A stretch of DNA of 64,000 nt, taken from NCBI RefSeq assembly GCF_018588585.1, contig NZ_JAEUFG010000005.1, positions 184,239 through 248,238 on the forward strand, written 5' to 3'. This DNA is from Bacillus sp. SM2101 (lineage in GTDB: Bacteria > Bacillota > Bacilli > Bacillales > SM2101). Position 1 is the stretch's first letter. Every line of letters begins with the position of its first letter. Of the stretch, positions 47,465-57,202 are shown piece by piece. The notes beneath the pieces were generated by a model. That model searched no databases. It saw only the letters and a program-made list of their open reading frames with translations, and had not been told where the DNA came from. The position numbers were made by a program, and so were the translations under genes.

Positions 47465-47983
47465 TCAATTTTTATAAAACAATCTATATTGTATTAGTTG
47501 CCCATTAGTCCCTAAATATTCTTCATTACCTACTCTACTAATTTCTTTAAATCCCAATTTACCAAGCATTTTTTTGGAACGAACATTTGCTTCATGGGTT
47601 TCAGCGTTAAAAACTGTAATTCCTAACTCCTCGAACCCATATTGCATCATACATTCAGCAGAATAAAAACCAATTCCTTTTCCCCACAATGCGCTCTCAC
47701 CAATTGCAACGCCAAGTTCGGCAGTATTATTGTTAATACTAGCTAAGTCTGCATATCCAATTAACCGATCATGTAACGTTATGCCCAAACGAACAAGCTC
47801 TTCAGACTTATTATTTACACAATTAAGCCACCACTGATATAGTTCCTTAGAGTTTTGATTGTACTCCCAACCGTTTGCTAAACAAAAAGATTCATCCTTA
47901 CTCCAATATAAGACACTGTTATAATCAGTCATTGTTAAAGGCCTGACGTTAATACAATGTAAAATCCTACTATTACTATTCAC
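47465..47983 (-). CDS. GNAT family N-acetyltransferase (RimJ/RimL-like)
   Basis: A 172-residue acetyltransferase. The acetyl-CoA segment is ALWGKGIGFYSAECMMQYGF and the end NAETHEANVRSKKMLGKLGF is diagnostic of the RimJ/RimL/SpeG group. It starts at GTG behind GGGAGG. It is monocistronic, with a strong terminator. The substrate may be a ribosomal protein, polyamine or antibiotic. Confidence 0.85.
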   Translation of the reverse strand: MNSNSRILHCINVRPLTMTDYNSVLYWSKDESFCLANGWEYNQNSKELYQWWLNCVNNKSEELVRLGITLHDRLIGYADLASINNNTAELGVAIGESALWGKGIGFYSAECMMQYGFEELGITVFNAETHEANVRSKKMLGKLGFKEISRVGNEEYLGTNGQLIQYRLFYKN

Positions 47984-48342
47984 TACTTCCTCCCAAAAAT
48001 GATATCCTAAGTAAAAAATTAATATATTTTAATTTCTCTAATGTTGTCTTTTGAACTTACTGTGAATACAAATGAACAATTGTTATCCGTTTTCCACTAT
48101 CCATTTCTAGATTTTTTCTTCTCTACTTATGATCATAGCTTCTTTTATATTTCTCTCATTTTCCTCTGTGCACCAAAAAATCTTTCTACTATATACAATT
48201 CTGTTAATATGCTTACTACATTATAAACACGTATACATCTAAAAAATTTGGCATACTATTGTACGTAATAATAATAGGGCTGGGGTAGCGACACTTATAG
48301 TTTTTCGTTAGTAATAATAACAACAAGGTTTATGATAATAGT
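47984..48342. other. Gene-poor stretch with repeat fragment
   Basis: On the minus strand, 48342-48290 carries block A of the dispersed repeat (ATCATAAACCTTGTTGTTAT). The rest shows no gene, promoter or RNA. Confidence 0.4.
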
Positions 48343-48669
48343 CTAGTTATACAAGTCTAACCACCATGGATAATCAAATTGTCCTTCTGAAATTTGAAAA
48401 AAATACCCGAATATACCTAAATGAGTGATTCCTGATTCATAACCTAGCATTTGTGTATACGTTGAGAATATAACGAAATCGATCCTTTCAATTTCGACTG
48501 GTATATTCTTTGGTGGAGGTGGCATCCTACCATATTTTTCTTCTGAAAATGCTGTAAAATCCTCTGTTGTTGGGTTCATTATAGTCAAAGCTATTAACAT
48601 AACAACAATGACACATACAAAAAGAACTATTTTCTTCTTTTTTCTCACTTTCCCCTCACTTATCTTCAT
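48343..48669 (-). CDS. DUF4359-like membrane-anchored protein
   Basis: A 108-residue protein with a basic head and one helix (KIVLFVCVIVVMLIALTIM), then TTEDFTAFSEEKYG, a segment seen in DUF4359 proteins, and a short outer domain (MLGYESGITHLGIFGYFFQI). The ATG overlaps the stop of the upstream gene by four bases, so it is translationally coupled. The role is unknown. Confidence 0.65.
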   Translation of the reverse strand: MKISEGKVRKKKKIVLFVCVIVVMLIALTIMNPTTEDFTAFSEEKYGRMPPPPKNIPVEIERIDFVIFSTYTQMLGYESGITHLGIFGYFFQISEGQFDYPWWLDLYN

Positions 48670-49274
48670 TGTATTAATGATTTGATTTTCTGAATTCCTA
48701 AGTCAATGGATGTTTCAACATAACCAACAACTTGGTCAAACATGAACACTTGTAACGGCTCATTAAGATCACTTTGTTTAGTATTCATATCCTCCAATAT
48801 GTATGGTATAAATTCTTTTACGTCATTTTCTGTTATTTCATCTAGCTGAACAATCTCACTCTGCTTTAATAATAATTCATGTAATTCATTAGTACAGCCA
48901 TAGTATGTTAATAACTTACTATTTAACAAGCTAAAATCGTTATGGTATAGTTGAAAAATCTTATGATCATTTTCCATACGATTTTTTAACCATGGTAAGT
49001 AAAATCCTTTTAACCATATATGATCAGCAATTAGGTGCGTGTAGTAACCTAATATATAATGAGACTTTTTGTAAGAACTATATTTTTGTAAAAATGCTTC
49101 ATAATCAATACTCCTTGAGAAATCATTTACATCTCCCTTATAGAAATGTGATTTATCTTTAGGTGAAACTGCATCAGGTGCAATCCCACCTAAAAGAAAG
49201 GTAGTTTTATCTTTAATTGAGAATTGATCAGCAATACGATTTGCAATTAATAGATGCATGATTCTTGAACCCAT
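48666..49274 (-). CDS. Zinc-dependent phospholipase C-like hydrolase
   Basis: A 202-residue protein with the pattern of the bacterial zinc phospholipase C/S1-P1-like family: MGSRIMHLLIANRIA, LLGGIAPDAVSPKDKSHFYK and LGYYTHLIADHIW, with several His and Asp that can bind zinc. There is no signal peptide, unlike secreted phospholipases. It forms a two-gene unit with the DUF4359-like gene. The substrate is unknown. Confidence 0.7.
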   Translation of the reverse strand: MGSRIMHLLIANRIADQFSIKDKTTFLLGGIAPDAVSPKDKSHFYKGDVNDFSRSIDYEAFLQKYSSYKKSHYILGYYTHLIADHIWLKGFYLPWLKNRMENDHKIFQLYHNDFSLLNSKLLTYYGCTNELHELLLKQSEIVQLDEITENDVKEFIPYILEDMNTKQSDLNEPLQVFMFDQVVGYVETSIDLGIQKIKSLIQ

Positions 49275-49304
49275 AGCTTCTTCTTCCTTTCAAACCTACT
49301 TCTT

Positions 49305-49345
49305 AGATCTCTTGGCATGAACCTTGTTGCTATTTTCACATCATC
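49305..49345 (+). repeat. Fragment of the dispersed repeat
   Basis: GGCATGAACCTTGTTGCTAT matches block A of the family with an altered left edge. It lies just upstream of the hydrolase gene. Confidence 0.35.
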
Positions 49346-49476
49346 TTTACAGTTTAACAGGGGATTGTTACGTCAATACCTTTAAGAAAAATAGATACTA
49401 CATGTACCAGTTGTATACTTGTTTATACTTTAGTATGAAGAACAACAATCTATGTGAAAACAGCTTTAATATGTTA

Positions 49477-50546
49477 TTATGCTAGATGCTCTAAGTAGAT
49501 TGATTCGGCAATATCCTCATTTATTAAGCCAGTTAGTTTTAATAATATTTTGATTATTCTTGTCGTTGTTAGTTGAATTGTAGAAAATACAACGATTCCT
49601 ATTTGTTCTTCCTTAAGAAAACCACAGTACGTATGAAATCCTATCGTCGTTCCACCATGATGAATAATCGGAGAAGAGCTCCATTTTTTTGCTCAATAAA
49701 CCACCCTAAACCCATTTGCATGGTTTTCTTTGAAGAATTTCCATGTATTTCATGTGTTAACTCAATTGCCTCTTTAAGCGAGCTTTCTTTCATCCCCATT
49801 TGGTGTTGTAAATATATTAACATATCATTTAAAGTGCTTTTAAATGCACCAGCACCTTGTATTGAAGGTAATTCGATAGGAGGTATCATTACACCTTTTT
49901 TGTTATAAGTTTGTACATAGCGTTTCATTTGTTCTTCATTGCCTGTAATAAACGTGTCTTTCATGTTTAAAGGATGTAAGATGTGCGTTTTAATTGCTTC
50001 CTCATAAGTCATTCCAACAATTTCAGCTAATACATTCCCTAATAATCCAATCCCAATATTGGAATAACCCCATTTGGCTCCAATCTCTTTTTTTAAATCA
50101 AAATCAATGAAGAATTGATGTAAATCTTCATGTGTGTAATGCTTGTAAAAATTATCTTTATCTTGTTTATTTTCTTTTATCCTTTTACGTAGCTTTTTCA
50201 TATCTTCTCTTGGTAGACGTGAACTATGTGTTGAGAGATGCCGAAAGGTAATATCTTTACCATCATAACTGAGTGCATTTTTGTACGCGGGCTTATATGA
50301 TGAAATTGGTTCATCTAATGAAATTTTTGATTCTTGGACTAGTTTTGCTAACAATAAACTAGTAAATGTCTTTGTTGTTGAGCCAATTTCAAATATACAA
50401 TCCCCAATTTCTCCTTCATTCAAGTCGTGATTAAACTGCCCGTCTGTAAATTTTCCTTCTGGTGTTACAACACCAACTGCTAAACTTGCATTTTTAGCAC
50501 TATCTAGTTCTTTTTTTATCAACTTATGAGTCATTGTATTAAGCAC
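49477..50546 (-). pseudogene. Beta-lactamase-like serine hydrolase, frameshifted
   Basis: A class C beta-lactamase/DD-peptidase-like hydrolase. The catalytic SxxK is in EIGSTTKTFTSLLLAKL and the YxN motif is in WGYSNIGIGLLG. The frame stops at 49641, but the true C-terminus continues in another frame with SSPIIHHGGTTIGFHTYCGF, containing the third HGG-type motif, and runs to 49477. The shift lies at a run of seven T (49684-49690 on the plus strand); eight would restore one frame of about 356 residues. The GTG start follows AGGAGG. It is either a recent mutation or a sequencing error. Confidence 0.8.
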
Positions 50547-50723
50547 CGTCCTTCCTCCTCAACATCATTATTGGCTGTTTCCGTATTGATTTCGGATTTT
50601 TTTAATAAAACTAGCGTGTCAAAAATCAAACAACATCACAGTCAAAATTTTTAAGGGCTGCCTTGTAAGGAATACAGAAAACATAACCTACCCATCTTGA
50701 TTTATTTTTTCTTCTATAGCCTG

Positions 50724-51275
50724 TTAATTAACGGCCTTCTCGAATAACTGAGAAGATTCGATAATGCCAACCCCTTTGAAATTCAAATACTTTAAGGACT
50801 TCTCTCTCCTTGAATCATTCGCACTTGCTACTGCATCTCTTATTACTGTTACAATGAAATTCTTACGGATGGAGTCGAGGGCAGTCGCAGTTACGCAAGC
50901 TTCTGCAAATAAACCAACTATAACTATATGATTAATTCTGTTAGCAGTTAGATATGAAACAAGATTTAAATTACTTAACGCATTCGATTTGTTTTTCGAA
51001 AAATTAACATCATTCACCCTTAGTAATCTCTCATCTAACTCAGCACCTTCACTTCCTTTTAGTGCTGATTTTTTTGTTAATAAATTTACAATAAATTGAT
51101 TAGATTCATATTCATTACCAATATACACAACAGGTATATCTCTACTATCAGCTTTCGCTACAATATTATTAACATTTGTCAACATCGGTTCAATATGATG
51201 CATTGCTACTGGCATTCGAGCTTTTTCACTAATAAAACCTTTTTGAATGTCGAGTACGAGTATAGCTACGTTCAT
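50724..51275 (-). CDS. Isochorismatase-like cysteine hydrolase
   Basis: A 183-residue hydrolase of the isochorismatase/nicotinamidase fold. The catalytic Asp is in AILVLDIQKGF, the Lys in FSKNKSNAL, and the Cys in VIVGLFAEACVTATALDSIR. Members hydrolyse amides or vinyl ethers, for example nicotinamide or N-carbamoyl compounds. It is a single gene, and nothing nearby points to the substrate. Confidence 0.88.
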   Translation of the reverse strand: MNVAILVLDIQKGFISEKARMPVAMHHIEPMLTNVNNIVAKADSRDIPVVYIGNEYESNQFIVNLLTKKSALKGSEGAELDERLLRVNDVNFSKNKSNALSNLNLVSYLTANRINHIVIVGLFAEACVTATALDSIRKNFIVTVIRDAVASANDSRREKSLKYLNFKGVGIIESSQLFEKAVN

Positions 51276-51492
51276 TTACTAATCCCCCACTTGTTATTAT
51301 TCCAAGCATTCAGTGACCCTTCGATGTCATTCTTCATTCTTATAATATTTAATATTAGTTCTATGAACTGGTGTTTATCTTAATTCGAAACTTCTATGAG
51401 CCAATTAAGTAACTCTTGTGCATTATATCTAACTGTCTGAAAATACTTTAGGTTTGCATGAACAAGCCTAGTTAAATATATTGAATCAATGC

Positions 51493-51936
51493 TTATATAT
51501 TTTGTTTCTCAGACATGACGATGCCATGCAGTTTTTTCACAATTGCATAAAATTGTTCGGCTTCACTCTCATCTAACTTAGAAAAATACTTATCTATAAT
51601 TTTATTATCAATTTCTTTAGAAGCTTGATATAGCTCCAACCCTTTAGTATCCAGGTTAATATGAACTTCTCGTCGATTGTCAACATTTATTTCTCGCTTA
51701 ATATACTTATCTTTTTCTAGCTTACTAAGCAGTTGACTTACTCCACTTGTAGATATGTTCATCTTCTCGGCTAAATCTTTTACAGTTATATTATTGAATG
51801 TTTGAACAATGTTTATTAGTACAGATTGTTTTGGAGTTAAATCAAACTGAAGCAGCGATTCAATCTCATGTATTAGAGAATTATTGATTTGTTCTAATAG
51901 CATAAAAGCATCTTTAAAATATGTGTTATTATCCAT
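51493..51936 (-). CDS. MarR family transcriptional regulator
   Basis: A 147-residue winged-helix repressor. The DNA-binding part is ITVKDLAEKMNISTSGVSQL, with the wing at VDNRREVHINLDTKG. ATG 51936 follows AGGTGG. The NAD(P)H oxidoreductase gene at 52143 lies upstream on the same strand and is a likely target. A hairpin terminator between them means they are probably separate transcripts. Confidence 0.88.
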   Translation of the reverse strand: MDNNTYFKDAFMLLEQINNSLIHEIESLLQFDLTPKQSVLINIVQTFNNITVKDLAEKMNISTSGVSQLLSKLEKDKYIKREINVDNRREVHINLDTKGLELYQASKEIDNKIIDKYFSKLDESEAEQFYAIVKKLHGIVMSEKQNI

Positions 51937-52030
51937 TATATTCACCACCTAAATTGTTTATATATATAAAATGTTTAATCTAATTATATGTTAGATGTTA
52001 TTATTTGTAAAGTTAAAAGTTGGTAAGAAA

Positions 52031-52062
52031 CAAAAAAGGAACTGTCAAAAAATCGACAATTC
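52031..52062 (-). terminator. Terminator of the oxidoreductase gene
   Basis: On the minus strand GAATTGTC and GACAGTTC (one T-G pair) are followed by CTTTTTTG. Confidence 0.7.
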
Positions 52063-52142
52063 TACAATAATAAAATATTCAGATTTATATATTTATAATC
52101 TTTTAATAGCAAAGCTTTCTTTATAATCAATTAACTACTCAA

Positions 52143-52694
52143 TTAAATTACTTCCAACTGTGTTTTTAGCTTATTGTTAAGATATGTTGCTTTTGAAAGT
52201 GCTTCTTCATCCATCTTAACGTCCATCGGTTCGTTTCCTTGACCTAAAAGATAATCAACAAATTCCATATTGACAAAGTCAAAAATATAATGAAATTGTT
52301 GAATTAATGGTAGGGCTACAATTTTCTTATTCCCACCAGTAACGACAACATACGCTTTCTTTTTACTCATTTCTTCTTTAAAGTTGAACCTTTCATCACG
52401 AAGGTATTGTGACCAACGGTCAATAAAGGTTTTCATTTGTCCTGACATACCGTACCAATATAACGGTGTTGTAAAAACAATTACATCATGGCTTAATAAC
52501 GACTGAATGATATCCTCATAATCATCCTCAACTAGATGAAATCCTTCTTCAGTATGACGTTTGTCTACAATATCCTTAATATGATAATCATGTAAAAATA
52601 ATTTTTTATAAGCTACATCTTGTAGCATCTGGTCAGTAAGATATTCTGAATTCCCGTTCTTTCTAGAACTCCCCAGTATATTTAATATCTTCAT
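52143..52694 (-). CDS. Flavodoxin-like NAD(P)H oxidoreductase
   Basis: A 183-residue flavoprotein. The FMN phosphate loop is ILGSSRKNGNSEYLTD, and TTPLYWYGMSGQMKTFIDRW is the conserved second motif. It probably reduces quinones or nitro/azo compounds. ATG 52694 is preferred, 7 bases after GGGAG. With the MarR gene downstream, it fits a stress-induced detoxification pair. Confidence 0.88.
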   Translation of the reverse strand: MKILNILGSSRKNGNSEYLTDQMLQDVAYKKLFLHDYHIKDIVDKRHTEEGFHLVEDDYEDIIQSLLSHDVIVFTTPLYWYGMSGQMKTFIDRWSQYLRDERFNFKEEMSKKKAYVVVTGGNKKIVALPLIQQFHYIFDFVNMEFVDYLLGQGNEPMDVKMDEEALSKATYLNNKLKTQLEVI

Positions 52695-52730
52695 CATAAC
52701 ACTCCCATTCTTATTAAACACTTGGATCAA

Positions 52731-53096
52731 GTTTTAAATGCTATTCTTATTATATAGAAGATAAGATTGTCCTATAAAAAAAATAAGATAGTTGAACAGT
52801 GATGTATATTCCATAATTATACATCACCATATGGATCCTGCAAGGAAAAAGGTTTATAGTTCCGTGAACTCTGTGAGTAGAAATAGAGCCCTTGTTGAAA
52901 ATTTAGTTGCCATTTACCTTTGTATGAAGAAAAAACTCGTAAAAAAATCAATAATTCATGAACAAACAGTTTTATTACACTAGTACAGAACGACTAGATA
53001 AGATTATAAAGTTCATTTCATCGTAAATAGTAAGGTGGACAACAATATATGTACAAACTACGATTACAAACTATAACTCCCTATGTTAAAAATAAT
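52731..53096. other. Gene-poor stretch with a perfect hairpin
   Basis: GTGATGTATA and TATACATCAC (52799-52808 and 52818-52827) form a perfect 10-bp inverted repeat with a 9-base loop, about 105 bases upstream of the oxidoreductase start. It may be a repressor site or RNA hairpin. Downstream of it a short frame with DPARKKVYSSVNSVSRNRAL lacks a ribosome binding site and is not recognised. Confidence 0.4.
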
Positions 53097-53127
53097 AAAA
53101 ACTCGGAATCACAGATTCCGAGTTTTT
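53097..53127. terminator. Terminator of the siderophore-binding protein gene
   Basis: A perfect 14-bp stem AAAAACTCGGAATC/GATTCCGAGTTTTT with an ACA loop, T-rich on the minus strand. Confidence 0.9.
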
Positions 53128-53142
53128 ATTATTAAGATTGTA

Positions 53143-54135
53143 CTATTCATTTTCTTCTAAGAAATATTTTTCAATATCATCTAAAAATAAGTTAGCTGCT
53201 TTGACACCGCCAGCTGTGTTCCAAATTGCATCATTTACTCTATAGATATTATTGTTTTGTACAACATTTAAATTATTAAATAGTGGATCATTAATCCACT
53301 CTTCTTCTAATTTCTTTGCTTCCCCTTCTTTATCAGCAGGATCATATGTGAAATAAAATAGAATGTCACCATCCATTGCTGGGATACGCTCTTTCGTCAC
53401 ATTTTTTTCTGCAAAATCAGCTATATCCTGACTTTCCGGTCGAGCAAATCCTAATTGTTCAAGAATTACTCCTGAAAAAGTATCTTTATGATAAATTCGA
53501 ACATCTCCAGGCATGAATCGAACGATAGACACCTCTTGGTTTAATTTATCACCTAGTTGATTTTGTAAATTTTCAATACGATTATTAAATTCAGAAATGA
53601 CGTCTTTACCTTGCTCCTCTTTATTAACCGCTTTTGCATATAACTCAAAGTTATCTTTCCAATCTCCTCGCAATGTTTCTGCAAATACTGTAGGAGCAAT
53701 TGCAGATAGTTGTTCATAAATCTTCTCATGTCGCATTTTATTACCAATGATCAGATCTGGTTGTAGTGATAAGATTGTTTCTAAACTCGGTTCCATTTCT
53801 TTTCCCACACTCTTTACACCATTCATTTCTTCTTGTATATGATCATACCAAGGGTCACCTGTCCACGATTGAACGGCTCCAACCGGTGTGATACCAAGTG
53901 ATAATAAAGCTTCTGTCCCTTCATTCGTTAAAATAACAATTTTTTCTGGCGTTCCTTCTACTTCTGTTGTACCCATTGCATGTTCTACTTGATAAGAACT
54001 ACTTTCAGTTGTAGTTACCTTCTCTCCACTAGACGTTTCACCTTCTGTATTTGAGCAACCTACAAGTGTTAGAATTGCTATGAGAAATACCCCAGTAAGT
54101 AATGAAGATAAACGATTTGATTTGTATGTATTCAT
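53143..54135 (-). CDS. yfiY: Siderophore-binding lipoprotein (YfiY-like)
   Basis: A 330-residue substrate-binding protein for ferric siderophores. The lipobox is LTLVGC-SN. The fold has TPEKIVILTNEGTEALLSLG and PSLETILSLQPDLIIGNK, typical of class III periplasmic binding proteins, closest in pattern to YfiY. It feeds the YfiZ-YfhA permease encoded divergently. Two Fur boxes lie in the shared upstream region. Confidence 0.88.
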   Translation of the reverse strand: MNTYKSNRLSSLLTGVFLIAILTLVGCSNTEGETSSGEKVTTTESSSYQVEHAMGTTEVEGTPEKIVILTNEGTEALLSLGITPVGAVQSWTGDPWYDHIQEEMNGVKSVGKEMEPSLETILSLQPDLIIGNKMRHEKIYEQLSAIAPTVFAETLRGDWKDNFELYAKAVNKEEQGKDVISEFNNRIENLQNQLGDKLNQEVSIVRFMPGDVRIYHKDTFSGVILEQLGFARPESQDIADFAEKNVTKERIPAMDGDILFYFTYDPADKEGEAKKLEEEWINDPLFNNLNVVQNNNIYRVNDAIWNTAGGVKAANLFLDDIEKYFLEENE

Positions 54136-54150
54136 GTCATCTCCCCCTAT

Positions 54151-54230
54151 TTGATAATGATTTTCATTCCTGTTTAGATGTTAGAGTATATTTTCGGCTT
54201 TGTCAATATCTAAATGAAAATGATTATCAA
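54151..54230. promoter_or_regulatory. Two Fur boxes between divergent iron genes
   Basis: TTGATAATGATTTTCATTC (54151-54169) and AAATGAAAATGATTATCAA (54212-54230) match the GATAATGATwATCATTATC Fur consensus well. They flank the divergent promoters, so iron should repress both transcripts. Confidence 0.88.
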
Positions 54231-54300
54231 AGTCATTGACATTCTCTTTTTCATCTCCTACACTTAAAGAGAATTCGGTAAATTGAGGGAGAAGTAAGAA

Positions 54301-55302
54301 ATGTTACTAACTAATAATAGAGGAAAATTGTTTGGTTTGATCACTAGTTTATGTATTTTATTGTTGTGTATTGGACTTAGCATTATCCTTGGCTATACTG
54401 ATACAGGTGTTCAAACAGCTATTGAAGCCTTCCAACAATTTGATGGTTCAAATGAACATATTATTATTCAGCAAGTGCGTCTACCAAGAGCATTAATAGC
54501 TGCTGTAATTGGAAGTAGCTTAGCCATTGCAGGAGCCCTCATGCAAGCACTAATGAAAAATCCACTCGCTTCACCGGATATTATAGGTATTAACGCAGGT
54601 GCGAGCTTTTTTATCGTTGTTGCACTAATGGTATTTTCAGTTAATTCATTGCAAACGTATACTTGGATCGCTTTTGCTGGTGCTGCTTTTGCCTCATGTA
54701 TAGTATATGTTTTTAGCAGCTCTGGAACAGGCTTGACTCCAATGAAATTAACACTTGCAGGTGCTGCAATAGCAGCGTTGTTTTCTTCTCTAACTCAAGG
54801 GTTATTAGTGATGGACGAATCTGCCCTTGATCAAGCATTGTTTTGGCTAGCTGGGTCGGTTCAAGGTAGAGAATTGGATATTTTGTTCACAGTATATCCT
54901 TACCTCATAGGTGCGACAGTTCTAGCTTTCATTATTTCTCCAAAAATTAATGTCTTAACCATGGGGGAAGATGTAGCAAGGGGGCTCGGACTACGTACAG
55001 GAGTAGTTAATTTAACGATGACGTTTTGCTTCGTTTTACTTGCGGGGGGTTCTGTTGCAGTAGCTGGCCCTATCGGATTTATAGGTATTATCATTCCACA
55101 TATCGTGCGGACATTAGTAGGAAATGATTTCAGATGGATTTTACCCTATTGCGGAGTCTTAGGAGGCATTTTGTTATTGTTAGCGGATATAGGGGCGCGG
55201 TACGTCATTATGCCAGAAGAAGTACCGGTTGGTGTGATGACTGCTTTTATCGGAACACCATTTTTTATTTACATTGCTCGAAAAGGAGTACACTCAGCAT
55301 GA
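54301..55302 (+). CDS. yfiZ: Iron-siderophore permease (YfiZ-like)
   Basis: A 333-residue FecCD-type permease with about ten helices. VRLPRALIAAVIGSSLAIAG, LMKNPLASPDIIGINAGAS and IGFIGIIIPHIVRTLVGNDF are the family signatures, the last being the ATPase contact region. It overlaps yfhA by four bases. Together they form the membrane channel for the YfiY substrate. Confidence 0.93.
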   Translation: MLLTNNRGKLFGLITSLCILLLCIGLSIILGYTDTGVQTAIEAFQQFDGSNEHIIIQQVRLPRALIAAVIGSSLAIAGALMQALMKNPLASPDIIGINAGASFFIVVALMVFSVNSLQTYTWIAFAGAAFASCIVYVFSSSGTGLTPMKLTLAGAAIAALFSSLTQGLLVMDESALDQALFWLAGSVQGRELDILFTVYPYLIGATVLAFIISPKINVLTMGEDVARGLGLRTGVVNLTMTFCFVLLAGGSVAVAGPIGFIGIIIPHIVRTLVGNDFRWILPYCGVLGGILLLLADIGARYVIMPEEVPVGVMTAFIGTPFFIYIARKGVHSA

Positions 55303-56357
55303 ATAAATATTATCCTTTACGGGTTGGAAAGCAGAAAATATCACTGATACTTGATAGACATGCCATTAAGATAACTGCATTATTTCTCATGTTATTATTA
55401 CTCTTATTCTTAATTAGTAGCGGAATGGGAGAACAGTTTTTACAACCTTTGCGTGTAGTGGCTATCTTATTAGGTCAAGGGGATGCTTATGAACAATTAG
55501 TCGTTCAGTCATTTCGTATGCCACGAATTTTGATCGCTATCCTTGTCGGTATGAGCCTTGCTGTAGCTGGGGCTATTTTACAAGCTATTGTCCGAAATCC
55601 ACTCGCTTCACCAGACATTATTGGTATTTCAGGTGGCGCATCAGTTGCCGTTGTTTTCTTTTTAGTTATATTTAGCGACGCAAATAATGCTTTAACAGTT
55701 AGTATCAAGTGGCTTCCGTTAAGTGCATTTGCAGGTGCAACTATTGTGACCTTTTTGTTATACATACTAGCATGGAAAAACGGTCTTTCTACTATACGTC
55801 TCGTATTAATCGGTATTAGTTTGTGGGCGTTTACAAAGGCTTTGACAACCTTACTCATGATCATTGGTCCAATTTATCAAGCTAGCCAAGCCAATGTATG
55901 GATAACAGGATCTGTATATGGTTCTAATTGGGAAAACGTATGGATACTGACCCCAATTACAACTTCACTGTTGTTCATAGTCATGATTATGATAAGACAG
56001 ATTAATATTCAAGAACTAGGTGAAGAAATTGCGGTTGGTGTGGGTACTCACATACAAAGGCAACGCATATTATTATTATTATTAAGTGCTGCGTTAATCG
56101 GAACTGCAGTGGCATTCGCTGGAGGTATCGGATTTGTAGGGCTAATGGCTCCTCACATCGCAAGAAGACTTGTTGGATCTTCATTTGGTGCATTACTTCC
56201 TTTATCAGCATTAATTGGTGCTATTCTTGTCCTATTAGCAGATACAATTGGGCGAACTGTCTTTCTTCCTATTGAAATACCAGCGGGTGTTTTTACAGCA
56301 ATTATTGGAGCACCATACTTTATTTATCTATTATATAAACAGCGAAACGGTATGTAA
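55299..56357 (+). CDS. yfhA: Iron-siderophore permease (YfhA-like)
   Basis: A 352-residue second FecCD permease, starting in an ATGA overlap behind AAAAGGAG. SFRMPRILIAILVGMSLAVA, IVRNPLASPDIIGISGGAS and IGFVGLMAPHIARRLVG repeat the signatures of its partner. An N-terminal extension of about 30 basic residues precedes the first helix, as is usual in YfhA. Confidence 0.93.
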   Translation: MNKYYPLRVGKQKISLILDRHAIKITALFLMLLLLLFLISSGMGEQFLQPLRVVAILLGQGDAYEQLVVQSFRMPRILIAILVGMSLAVAGAILQAIVRNPLASPDIIGISGGASVAVVFFLVIFSDANNALTVSIKWLPLSAFAGATIVTFLLYILAWKNGLSTIRLVLIGISLWAFTKALTTLLMIIGPIYQASQANVWITGSVYGSNWENVWILTPITTSLLFIVMIMIRQINIQELGEEIAVGVGTHIQRQRILLLLLSAALIGTAVAFAGGIGFVGLMAPHIARRLVGSSFGALLPLSALIGAILVLLADTIGRTVFLPIEIPAGVFTAIIGAPYFIYLLYKQRNGM

Positions 56358-56371
56358 AAGGGGTGGGCAAA

Positions 56372-57202
56372 GTGAAAGCATTAGAAACAAAATCATTGAC
56401 GGTGTCATATAGTGATTCGATTATTATAGATGAATTAGATGTAACTATCCCAAAAGGAGAAATTACAGTATTTATTGGAAGTAATGGATGCGGGAAATCT
56501 ACCCTTCTTCGTTCATTAGCTCGGCTTCTGAAGCCCCGAGCGGGAACAATCTTCATTGAACAAGATGCTATTGCTAAATTACCGACTAAAGAAATTGCTA
56601 AAAGATTAGCTATTTTACCACAAGGGCCAATAGCTCCTGAAGGACTTACAGTCTTACAACTAGTGAAACAAGGAAGATACCCTTATCAATCTTGGTATCG
56701 CCAATGGTCCGAAGAAGATGAAAAACTTGTCTCCCAAGCACTTAAAGCAACAGGTATGGAAGAACTATCTGATCGTTTTGTAGACTCATTGTCGGGCGGA
56801 CAAAGACAACGGGCTTGGATTGCCATGACGTTAGCTCAAGACACAGATATAATTTTATTAGATGAACCGACGACTTATTTAGACATGACTCATCAAATAG
56901 AAATATTAGATCTATTATTTGAACTTAACGATATAGAAGATAGAACGATTATTATGGTTCTCCACGATTTAAATTTAGCTTGCAGGTATGCTCATAACGT
57001 GATCGCTATCAAAGATAAAAAAGTGTTTGCTCACGGGAAACCGGAACAAGTAATTAACTCTAAGCTAGTTAAGGAAGTCTTTCAAATGAATTGTGATGTA
57101 ACAGCTGATCCCCTTTTTGGAACACCAATGTGCATTCCACACGGGAGAGGCAGGCGTATTTTAAATGAGGTGAAAAAGCATCATGAGCTCGTTTACAGCT
57201 GA
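56372..57202 (+). CDS. yusV: Iron-siderophore ABC ATPase (YusV/FecE-like)
   Basis: A 276-residue ATPase. Walker A is IGSNGCGKSTLLR, the signature is LSGGQRQRAW, Walker B is DIILLDEPTTYLD, and the switch is MVLHDLNLA. GTG 56372 is chosen because AAAGGGGTGG lies upstream. Unlike in B. subtilis, where YusV is encoded away from the permeases, the ATPase gene is here in the same operon. It overlaps the FhuF-like gene by 20 bases. Confidence 0.93.
   Translation: MKALETKSLTVSYSDSIIIDELDVTIPKGEITVFIGSNGCGKSTLLRSLARLLKPRAGTIFIEQDAIAKLPTKEIAKRLAILPQGPIAPEGLTVLQLVKQGRYPYQSWYRQWSEEDEKLVSQALKATGMEELSDRFVDSLSGGQRQRAWIAMTLAQDTDIILLDEPTTYLDMTHQIEILDLLFELNDIEDRTIIMVLHDLNLACRYAHNVIAIKDKKVFAHGKPEQVINSKLVKEVFQMNCDVTADPLFGTPMCIPHGRGRRILNEVKKHHELVYS

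Noticed and set aside
52792..52983. A 63-codon plus-strand frame with DPARKKVYSSVNSVSRNRAL
   Set aside because: It looks somewhat protein-like but has no ribosome binding site, and I cannot place it in any family.
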